A stretch of 64,000 nt of DNA from a bacterium (GTDB lineage Bacteria; Desulfobacterota; Binatia; HRBIN30; CADEER01): NCBI GenBank assembly GCA_019637795.1, contig JAHBUY010000001.1, forward strand, positions 827,001-891,000, read 5' to 3'. This document shows, piece after piece, positions 52,186 to 59,341 of this stretch (its first letter is position 1; each line of letters opens with the position of its first letter). Both the position numbers and the translations under genes were made by a program. The notes under the pieces were generated by a model that was given only the letters and a program-made list of their open reading frames with translations, was not told where the DNA came from and did no database searches.

Positions 52186-53985
52186 TCAGCGGCTCAGCAC
52201 CGCGATCGCCACGTCGGCGTTGAGGTTCGGATCGTCGGTCACCCATCGCCCGGCTTCGCTGTCGAGGTACACCTGGCGCGCCATGCGGATCCCCTTGGCG
52301 GCGCAGAAGGCCTCGAAATCCGCGATCGACGGAAAGCGGCGGTTCGGCGTGTCGTACCACTCGAAGCTGTACGGCCCCTCCGACTTCGGCGACCGCCCCT
52401 CCTCCGCCAGCATGCGGCGGAGCTTGCGGTAGGCGAAGTTCGGGAAGCTGACGATCACCTGGCGGCCGACGCGCACCGCTTCGTCGACGATGCGCTCGGT
52501 CTCGACCACCGACTGCAGCGTCTGCGACAGCACGACGACGTCGAACTGCCGGTCGCGGAAGGGCGCCAGCCCCTGCTCGAGGTCGCACTGCACGACATCG
52601 AGGCCGCGCCGCACGGCGGCGAGGATCGCCGCCTCGTCGAGCTCGACGCCGAGCAGGCGCGCGTGGCCGCGGGCGCGCAGGCGCGCCAGCAGCTCGCCGC
52701 CGCCGCAGCCGACGTCGAGCACGCTGGCGCCGGCCGGGATGAGATCCAGGATGCGCTCGTAGTCGAGCCGGCGGCCGTGAAAGATGCTGGTCGGCGCGGT
52801 TTCGCTGCCGGCCGGCGCGACCGCGGGGTCGGGCGGCGCCGCCAGGTGGGCGAGGAAGCCGGCGATCAGGCCGCCGGTGGTTTCGAGTTTCTCGGCCAGC
52901 AGGAAGGCGTCGTGGCCGCCCGAGGCGGCGATGTCGCAGTACGACACGCCGCGATCCTCGGCGAGCAGGGCGTCGACGAGCTGGCGACTCTGTTCGGCGG
53001 GGAACAGCCAGTCGCTGCTGAAGCTGGCGACCAGCCAGCGGCAGCGGCTCCGGCCGAGCGCGGCGCGCAGCGCGGCCGGGGTGTCGCCGAGGTCGAAGAG
53101 GTCCATCGCCATCGACAGGGTGACGTAGCTGTTGGCGTCGAACCGTTCGACGAACTTGTGCCCCTGGTGGGCGAGGTAGGAGCCGACGGAGAACTTCTGC
53201 TCGAAGGCGGTGGCGACCTCGCGCGGCGCCAGGCGGCTGGGGTCGAACTTGGCCGTCATCGCCTCGCGCGAGAGGTAGGTGACGTGCGCCAGCATGCGCG
53301 CCAGCGCCAGGCCGGTCGCCGGACCGGGGCCGCGATCGTAGTACTCGCCGCGCCGATACCCGGGATCGTTGAGGATGGCGTTGCGGCCGACCACGTCGAA
53401 GGCGATCGCCTGGCTGGTGAGGCGCGCCGAGCTGGCGAGCGCCACGCAGCCGCGCAGCCGCGCCGGGTGGGTGATCGCCCAGGTGATCGCCTGGTGGCCG
53501 CCGAGCGAGCCGCCCACCACGGCGTGCAGGACGTCGATGCCGAGGTGGTCGACGAGCCGGCGCTGCGCCTCGACCATGTCGGCGACCGTCACGGTCGGAA
53601 AGTCGGCGCCGTACGGCCGACCGCGCCGCGGGTCGATGCTGTTCGGCCCGGTGGTGCCGCGGCAGCCGCCGAGCACGTTGGCGCAGATCACGAACCAGCG
53701 CTCGCTGTCGATCGCCCGACCGGGGCCGACCATCAGGTCCCACCACCCCGGCTCGTCGTCCGCGTCGTGCCGCGCCACGTGCGAGTCGCCGCTGAGCGCG
53801 TGGCAGACCAGCACCGCATTGTCGCGCGCCGGGGCCAGCCGCCCGTACGTCTCGTACGCGACCGTGACCAACGGCAACGCGCCCCCGAGCGCCAGCGCCA
53901 GCGGCTCGTCGAAGGTGACCGACCGCGCGTGCCGCAGCGGCGCCCCGCTGCGCACGCTGTCGGACGAGTGGAAGGAGTCACTCAT
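52186..53985 (-). CDS. Homoserine O-acetyltransferase fused to MetW
   Basis: A 599-residue fusion. Residues 1 to about 385 are MetX: the alpha/beta-hydrolase fold with GGCRGTTGPNSID, nucleophile Ser in VGGSLGGHQA near 160, Asp in SSDWLFP and His in ASGGHDAFL. From about residue 400 to the end is MetW, a methyltransferase-like domain (LDYERILDLIPAGASVLDVGCGGGELL, GVELDE, VVVLSQTLQSV, RFPSIADFE). MetX makes O-acetylhomoserine; MetW is required with it in many bacteria. Separate neighbouring genes are usual, so the fusion fixes a 1:1 ratio. ATG at 53985; metY lies upstream on the same strand with a hairpin repeat between. Confidence 0.92.
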   Translation of the reverse strand: MSDSFHSSDSVRSGAPLRHARSVTFDEPLALALGGALPLVTVAYETYGRLAPARDNAVLVCHALSGDSHVARHDADDEPGWWDLMVGPGRAIDSERWFVICANVLGGCRGTTGPNSIDPRRGRPYGADFPTVTVADMVEAQRRLVDHLGIDVLHAVVGGSLGGHQAITWAITHPARLRGCVALASSARLTSQAIAFDVVGRNAILNDPGYRRGEYYDRGPGPATGLALARMLAHVTYLSREAMTAKFDPSRLAPREVATAFEQKFSVGSYLAHQGHKFVERFDANSYVTLSMAMDLFDLGDTPAALRAALGRSRCRWLVASFSSDWLFPAEQSRQLVDALLAEDRGVSYCDIAASGGHDAFLLAEKLETTGGLIAGFLAHLAAPPDPAVAPAGSETAPTSIFHGRRLDYERILDLIPAGASVLDVGCGGGELLARLRARGHARLLGVELDEAAILAAVRRGLDVVQCDLEQGLAPFRDRQFDVVVLSQTLQSVVETERIVDEAVRVGRQVIVSFPNFAYRKLRRMLAEEGRSPKSEGPYSFEWYDTPNRRFPSIADFEAFCAAKGIRMARQVYLDSEAGRWVTDDPNLNADVAIAVLSR

Positions 53986-53992
53986 GAAAGAG

Positions 53993-54074
53993 CTTCACCG
54001 CAGAGACGCGGAGGCGCGGAGACATCGCAGCTCGGAACCGGATCGCTCTGCGTCTCTGCGTCTCTGCGGTGAAG
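53993..54074. repeat. 82-bp hairpin repeat of the GCAGAGAC type
   Basis: The arms CTTCACCGCAGAGACGC (left) and GCGTCTCTGCGGTGAAG (right) are inverted complements, with further partly matching units inward (GGAGGCGCGGAGA at left, TCTGCGTCTC at right). This is the same design as the CACGGAG repeats but with a different unit. It fills the gap between metY and the metXW gene: the metY stop (TCA at 54075-54077 on the plus strand) abuts its right end, and the metXW ATG is eight bases from its left end. Confidence 0.85.
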
Positions 54075-55385
54075 TCACTTCTGCGATGCCGCCATCGCCT
54101 GCTGCAGGTCGGCGATGATGTCCGCGACGTCCTCGATGCCGATCGACAGGCGGACGTACTCCGGCGTCACGCCGGTATCGCGCTGCTCCTGCTCGGTGAG
54201 CTGCGAGTGGGTGGTCGAGGCGGGATGGATGACCAGGGTCTTGGCGTCGCCGATGTTAGCCAGGTGGCTGGCGAGCTTGACGCTGTTGATGAACTTCACG
54301 CCGGCGGCGCGCCCGCCCTTGATGCCGAAGCCGACGATGGCGCCGGCGCCGTGCGGCAGGTAGCGGCGGGCGTTGGCGTGGTCGGGATGGTCGGTGAGGC
54401 TGGGGTAGTTCACCCACTCCACCGCCGGGTGCTGGCGCAGCCACAGGGCGACGTCGAGCGCGTTCTTGCAGTGGCGTTCCATGCGCAGGTGCAGGGTCTC
54501 GAGACCGAGCAGGGTGAGGAAGGACGCGAACGGGCTCATGCAGGCGCCGGTGTCGCGCAGCCAGTGGGTGCGGATGTGGAGGATGTAGGCGATGTTGCCG
54601 ATCGGGCGCAGCGCCTCCTCGAACACCAGGCCGTGGTAGGCCGGATCGGGGGCGCACAGCTCCGGCCAGCGCTGCGGGTCCCTGGCCCACGGGAAGGTGC
54701 CGCCGTCGACGATGGCGCCGCCGATGTGCACGCCGTGACCGCCGATGAACTTGGTGGTCGAGTAGACGACGATGTCGATGCCGTGCTCGATCGGCCGCAG
54801 CAGCATCGGCGTCGTGACGGTGTTGTCGCAGATCACCGGCAGGCCGCAGGCGTGGGCGGCATCGGCCACGGCGCGGAAATCCGGCACGTCGTTCTTCGGA
54901 TTGCCGAGGCTCTCGAGATAGACGCAGCGGGTGTTGGCGTCGGCGAGCTGCGCGATCTGCTCCGGGTGGTGCGGGTCGAAGAAGCGCACCTCGATGCCCA
55001 GCTTGGCGAGCGTCTGCGTGAACAGCGTCCAGGTGCCGCCGTACAGCGACGTGGCGGAGATGAAGTTCTGCCCGCTGTGACAGATGGTGAGCAGGGCGGC
55101 GGTGATCGCCGCCTGGCCGGAGGCGAAGGCGAGACCGGCGGCGCCGCCGTCGAGCGCCGCGAGGCGCTTCTCCAGCACGTCGTTGGTCGGGTTCATCAAC
55201 CGCGAGTAGATGTTCCCGAACTCCGCCAGGGCGAAGAGCCGGGCGGCGTGATCGCTGTCGTCGAAGACGAACGACGTGGTGGCGTAGATCGGCACCGCGC
55301 GCGCGTGGGTGGTGGGATCGGGGGTCTGGCCGGCGTGCAACGCCCGGGTGCCGAGCCCCTGCGGCGGCGTGTCCTGCGAGCTCAT
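54075..55385 (-). CDS. metY: O-acetylhomoserine aminocarboxypropyltransferase
   Basis: A 436-residue PLP enzyme of the Cys/Met metabolism family: GTRALHAGQTPD, PIYATTSFVF, NIYSRLMNPT, FASGQAAITAAL, 'SLYGGTWTLF', ESLGNPKND, 'CDNTVTTP', the PLP-lysine in YSTTKFIGGHG near residue 210, and 'HPASTTHSQL'. It converts O-acetylhomoserine and sulfide to homocysteine. ATG at 55385 with AGGAGG upstream. It precedes the MetX-MetW fusion on the same strand with an 82-bp hairpin repeat in between; together they carry homoserine to homocysteine. No SAM or cobalamin riboswitch is evident upstream. Confidence 0.93.
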   Translation of the reverse strand: MSSQDTPPQGLGTRALHAGQTPDPTTHARAVPIYATTSFVFDDSDHAARLFALAEFGNIYSRLMNPTNDVLEKRLAALDGGAAGLAFASGQAAITAALLTICHSGQNFISATSLYGGTWTLFTQTLAKLGIEVRFFDPHHPEQIAQLADANTRCVYLESLGNPKNDVPDFRAVADAAHACGLPVICDNTVTTPMLLRPIEHGIDIVVYSTTKFIGGHGVHIGGAIVDGGTFPWARDPQRWPELCAPDPAYHGLVFEEALRPIGNIAYILHIRTHWLRDTGACMSPFASFLTLLGLETLHLRMERHCKNALDVALWLRQHPAVEWVNYPSLTDHPDHANARRYLPHGAGAIVGFGIKGGRAAGVKFINSVKLASHLANIGDAKTLVIHPASTTHSQLTEQEQRDTGVTPEYVRLSIGIEDVADIIADLQQAMAASQK

Positions 55386-55506
55386 GCGCGTCCTCCTGGT
55401 CGCGCGTTGGACAGAGCAGGATGCCGGCGCCCTGGCAAGCCCGCACGGGTGAGAGGATCGCCCCGCGCCGGTTGCGTGAGGGCAGCGCGGCCGGTAGCCA
55501 GGGAGA

Positions 55507-56175
55507 GTGATCCGGCCGGCGACCGCTGCCCTGCTGCTGGTGTGCGCCGGCAGCGCGTTCGCACACGACGTCTGGCGCGAGGAGTTCCGCAGCCTGCCGT
55601 TGGGCTGGGAGGTGCGAACGGTGCCGGGCACCGCCGTCACCAAGTTCCGCGCCGATCCCGACGGCGCCGACGGCGCCGGCGTCCTGGTCATGGAGGCCGA
55701 CAACGCCAGCGCCACCTTCGCCACCCAGCTCAAGACCGTCGACCTGCGCCGCACGCCGCTGCTGCGCTGGCGCTGGCGGGTGCTCGAGTACCCGCGCGAC
55801 GCCGACGGCCGGGTCAAGGCGCGCGACGACCAGGCGATCGCCATCTACGTCAGCCACGGCGGCCTGCTCGGCCAGCGCTCGATCGCCTATCGCTGGGAGA
55901 CCGACACGCCGGTGGGCACCGAGGGCGATGCCACCTACGCCGCCGGCATCGTGAAGGTACACTGGATCGCGGTGCGCAATGCCGCCGACGGCACCGGCCA
56001 GTTCCACATCGACGAGCGCAACGTCGCCGCCGATTTCCAACGCGTCTTCGGCTTCGTCCCCGACGATCCGATCATCGCCGTCACCAGCAACAGCCAGTAC
56101 ACCGGTTCGCGCGCCGTCGCCGAGCTGGACTGGCTGGAGCTGGCGCCGCTGGCCGAGATCCGCAGCCGCGAGTGA
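55507..56175 (+). CDS. Secreted DUF3047 protein
   Basis: A 222-residue exported protein: signal peptide (residues 1-19, ending SAFAHD), then DUF3047 with EEFRSLPLGWEVRTV, LVMEADNASATFA, 'PLLRWRWRVLEYPRDADGR', 'DDQAIAIYVSHGG' and 'DPIIAVTSNSQYTGSRAVAELD'. The domain probably binds ligand or polymer in the periplasm; function unknown. GTG start at 55507 with GGGAG just upstream. Followed by an esterase gene after 97 bases. Divergent from metY. Confidence 0.85.
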   Translation: MIRPATAALLLVCAGSAFAHDVWREEFRSLPLGWEVRTVPGTAVTKFRADPDGADGAGVLVMEADNASATFATQLKTVDLRRTPLLRWRWRVLEYPRDADGRVKARDDQAIAIYVSHGGLLGQRSIAYRWETDTPVGTEGDATYAAGIVKVHWIAVRNAADGTGQFHIDERNVAADFQRVFGFVPDDPIIAVTSNSQYTGSRAVAELDWLELAPLAEIRSRE

Positions 56176-56272
56176 TGCGGCGGCTGGCGAGCCGCCGCAC
56201 GGTCGTGGCCATGCGCGCCCTCGCGCCGGCGCCGCGGTCTCCTGTATGGTCCTCCCCTCGAAGGGGGGATCC

Positions 56273-58102
56273 ATGCATCGAACGCGCTCGCTCGCCCTGC
56301 TGGTCGTGCTGATCGCCGGCGCCTGCGGGCGCGCCGGGCGCCCGCCGGCGACCGTGGACCCGACCTCGGCGCGCACCCTGCCGGCGGGGCCCGTGGTCGG
56401 CGCGGCGGGCGACGCCGGCGAGCACGCGTGGCGCGGCATTCCCTACGCGCAGCCGCCCACCGGGGCGCGGCGCTGGCAGGCGCCACAGCCGTTGCCGCCC
56501 TGGCAGGAGACGCGGCAGGCGTTGCGCGCCGGCTCGCCCTGCCCGCAGTACGCCAGCCCGCTGGGCGGCGTGCCCGGCACGGACGGCACCGTGGTCGGCG
56601 ACGAGGACTGCCTCTACCTCAACGTCTACGCGCCGCGCTTCGCGCCCGGCGACGTGCCCACCGGAGCGCAGCGGCTGCCGGTCATGCTGTGGATCCACGG
56701 CGGCGGCAACTCGATCGGCGAGGCCGGCTTCTACCATCCCGGTCGGCTGGCGGCCGACGAGCGGGTGATCGTGGTCACCACCAACTACCGCCTCGGTCCC
56801 CTCGGCTGGATGCGGCACGCGGCGCTGCGCGACGGCGCGACGCCGGTCGAGCAGTCGGGCAACTTCGCCACCCTCGACCTCATCGCCGCCCTGCAGTGGG
56901 TGCGCGACAACATCGCCGCCTTCGGCGGCAATCCGGACAACGTCACCATCTTCGGCGAGTCGGCCGGCGGTCAGAACGTCTTCACCCTGCTCCTCGCGCC
57001 GCAGGCGAAGGGGCTCTTCCACCGCGCCATCTCACAGAGCGGCGGCCTGTGGATGTCGTCGCCGGCGCAGGCCGAGCACTTCGTCGACGACGCCGAGCCC
57101 GGCGACGCGCGCAGCTCCAACGAGGTGTTGCTGGCCCTGCTGCAGCGCGACGGCGCCGCCGATCGCGCCGCCGCCAGGGCGAGGCTCGCCGCCATGTCGC
57201 CGGCGCAGATCGCCGCCTACCTGCGCGGCAAGTCCGCCGCCGAGATCCTCGCCGTCTACACGCCATTCCCCCGCAACGGCATGATCGAGATGCCGAAGGT
57301 GTTCCGCGACGGCACCGTGCTGCCGGACGAGGACCCGATGGCGCGCTTCGCCCGCGCCGACGGCTGGAACCAGGTCCCGGTGATCCTCGGCACCAATCGC
57401 GACGAGAACCGCCTCTTCATGTTCGGCGATCCGCACTGGGTGACGCGCTGGTTCTGGATCGTGCCGCGGCTGCGCAACGAGCCGCTGTACGTGGTCACCT
57501 CGGAGTACCTGGCGCGCAACTGGAAGGCGACCGGCGCCGACATGCCGGCGGCGGCGATGCGCGGCAACAGCGACGACGTCTACGTCTACCGCTTCGACTG
57601 GGACGAGCAGCCGCGCGTCCTCGGCGCCGACCTCTCGGTCATGCTCGGCGCCGCGCACGGCTTCGAGATCCCGTTCGTCTTCGATCATTTCGACCTCGGC
57701 CCGCAGGGGAACGTCATGTGGACCGACGAGAACCGCGCGGGGCGCGAGCAACTGTCGCAGGCGATGATGGGCTACTGGGCCGAATTCGCGCGCACCGGCC
57801 GCCCCGGCCGCGGCGGCGACGGCACGGTCGAATGGCTCGCCTGGGACGCGCGCGCTCCGGCGGCGCCGAAGTACCTGGTGCTCGACACCGCCGCCGGCGG
57901 CGGCATCCGCATGTCCAGCGACGTCGTCACCCTCGAGGGTCTGCGCGCCGCCCTCGCCAGCGACCCACGCCTCGCCGACCCGCGCGACCGTTGCGCGGTG
58001 TACCACGAGCTGTCGCGCTGGGGCCGCGGCTTCAGCCGCGCCGAGTACGACGCGGCGCCGGAGTGCCGGGAGTTTCCGTTCGACCAGTACCCGTGGGGGT
58101 GA
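56273..58102 (+). CDS. Lipoprotein type B carboxylesterase
   Basis: A 609-residue enzyme with a lipoprotein signal (LIAGAC, lipid Cys 18). The carboxylesterase-B features are GIPYAQPPTGARRW, EDCLYLNVYAP, VMLWIHGGGN (oxyanion hole), 'VVVTTNYRLGPLGW'-like, and FGESAGGQN with Ser 230. GTNRDENRLF supplies the Glu/Asp position and AHGFEIPFVF the His. The triad appears intact. It would hydrolyse esters or lactones in the periplasm or at the outer membrane. AAGGGGGG lies upstream of the ATG at 56273. It ends six bases before the convergent P450 gene. Confidence 0.9.
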   Translation: MHRTRSLALLVVLIAGACGRAGRPPATVDPTSARTLPAGPVVGAAGDAGEHAWRGIPYAQPPTGARRWQAPQPLPPWQETRQALRAGSPCPQYASPLGGVPGTDGTVVGDEDCLYLNVYAPRFAPGDVPTGAQRLPVMLWIHGGGNSIGEAGFYHPGRLAADERVIVVTTNYRLGPLGWMRHAALRDGATPVEQSGNFATLDLIAALQWVRDNIAAFGGNPDNVTIFGESAGGQNVFTLLLAPQAKGLFHRAISQSGGLWMSSPAQAEHFVDDAEPGDARSSNEVLLALLQRDGAADRAAARARLAAMSPAQIAAYLRGKSAAEILAVYTPFPRNGMIEMPKVFRDGTVLPDEDPMARFARADGWNQVPVILGTNRDENRLFMFGDPHWVTRWFWIVPRLRNEPLYVVTSEYLARNWKATGADMPAAAMRGNSDDVYVYRFDWDEQPRVLGADLSVMLGAAHGFEIPFVFDHFDLGPQGNVMWTDENRAGREQLSQAMMGYWAEFARTGRPGRGGDGTVEWLAWDARAPAAPKYLVLDTAAGGGIRMSSDVVTLEGLRAALASDPRLADPRDRCAVYHELSRWGRGFSRAEYDAAPECREFPFDQYPWG

Positions 58103-58107
58103 GGAGG

Positions 58108-59340
58108 TCACGTCGCTGCGCGCGACGCCGGCGGCGCCGGGGCGCGGCCCTCCAGGCGCAGCGGCAGTGACGTCACGCCCTTGAACACCAGGCTCGGGTG
58201 CAGCGGCAGCGGGTCGCTGGTGGCGCGGGCGAACGCCCGGGTGTGGCGCAGCAGGGCGCCGATCGCGGCCTGCGCCTCCAGGCGGGCGAGGTTGGCGCCC
58301 AGGCAGTAGTGGGGACCGAAGCCGAAGGCCATGTGGCGGTTGTCGGCGCGGGTGATGTCGAAGCGCTCGGCGTCGGGGAAGATCTCCTCGTCGCGATTCG
58401 CCGAGCCGAGCCACGAAACGACGATCTGGTCGGGCTCGATCACCTCGCCGCCCAGCTCGACCCGGCGGGTGGCGCGGCGCGGATCGAGCTGCACCGGCGA
58501 CGAGAACCGCAGCACCTCCTCGATCGCGGTCGGCAGCAGCTCCGGCTCGGCGCGCAGGCGCGCCAGCGCGTCGGGATGGTCGAGCAGCTCGAGCACCGCG
58601 TTGCCGATCAGCGTCGTCGTGGTCTCGTTGCCGGCGACCAACAGCAGCACCAGCATGGTGATCATCTCGGCGTGGCTCAGCCGCGAGCCCTCGACCTCCG
58701 CCCGCACCAGGCCGCTGAGCAGATCCTCGCGCGGCGCAAGCCGCCGCGCGTCGGCGAGGGAGGTGAAATAGGCGCCCATCTCGCGCAGCACCGCCTGCAC
58801 CTGCTCGAGACGCGCCATGTCCGGCGGCGCGAACAGACCGGTCCCCAGCCCGGCGACGGCGATGTCCGACCACGCCTTGAACTGCGGCCGCTCCTCCGCC
58901 GGAACGCCGATGATCTCGGCGATGACGATGACCGGCAGCGGGTAGGTCATCGCCTGCACGAAGTCGACCTCCCCCTGCGCCAGCGCCGTGGTCATCAGCT
59001 CGTCGGCGATCGCGTGCAGCCGCGGCTCGAGGCGGCGGATCATGCGCGGCGTGAACGCCTGGCTCACCAGGCTGCGCAGCCGCGTGTGGTTGGGCGGGTC
59101 CTGCCCGAGCATACTGGGCGGCGGCAGGCGCTCCGGATCGACGCCGGGCGGCGGCGGAAACTGGCTCGACCAGGTCTCGGGATCGCGCAGGATCGCCTGC
59201 GCGTCGGCGTAGCGGAACACCGATACGATCGGCAGCCCGGGATGGCGATACACCGGATGCTCGCGGCGCGCCCGGGCGTAGATCGGCCCCGGATCGCGGC
59301 GCGTCTCTGGGTCGAAGGGATTGAAGTCGAAGTCGGTCAT
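58108..59340 (-). CDS. Bacterial cytochrome P450
   Basis: A 410-residue soluble class I P450: DPPNHTRLRSLVSQAF, I-helix VAGNETTTTLI, ExxR in EEVLRF, 'DPRRATRRVELGG', ANRDEEIFPDAERFDITR and the haem loop FGFGPHYCLGANLAR with Cys 346 as ligand. It should hydroxylate an aliphatic or terpenoid substrate with an external ferredoxin partner, none of which is nearby. The ATG at 59340 stands one base after the TGA of the TPR/glycosyltransferase gene, so the two are probably co-translated. Substrate unknown. Confidence 0.93.
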   Translation of the reverse strand: MTDFDFNPFDPETRRDPGPIYARARREHPVYRHPGLPIVSVFRYADAQAILRDPETWSSQFPPPPGVDPERLPPPSMLGQDPPNHTRLRSLVSQAFTPRMIRRLEPRLHAIADELMTTALAQGEVDFVQAMTYPLPVIVIAEIIGVPAEERPQFKAWSDIAVAGLGTGLFAPPDMARLEQVQAVLREMGAYFTSLADARRLAPREDLLSGLVRAEVEGSRLSHAEMITMLVLLLVAGNETTTTLIGNAVLELLDHPDALARLRAEPELLPTAIEEVLRFSSPVQLDPRRATRRVELGGEVIEPDQIVVSWLGSANRDEEIFPDAERFDITRADNRHMAFGFGPHYCLGANLARLEAQAAIGALLRHTRAFARATSDPLPLHPSLVFKGVTSLPLRLEGRAPAPPASRAAT

Positions 59341-59341
59341 G

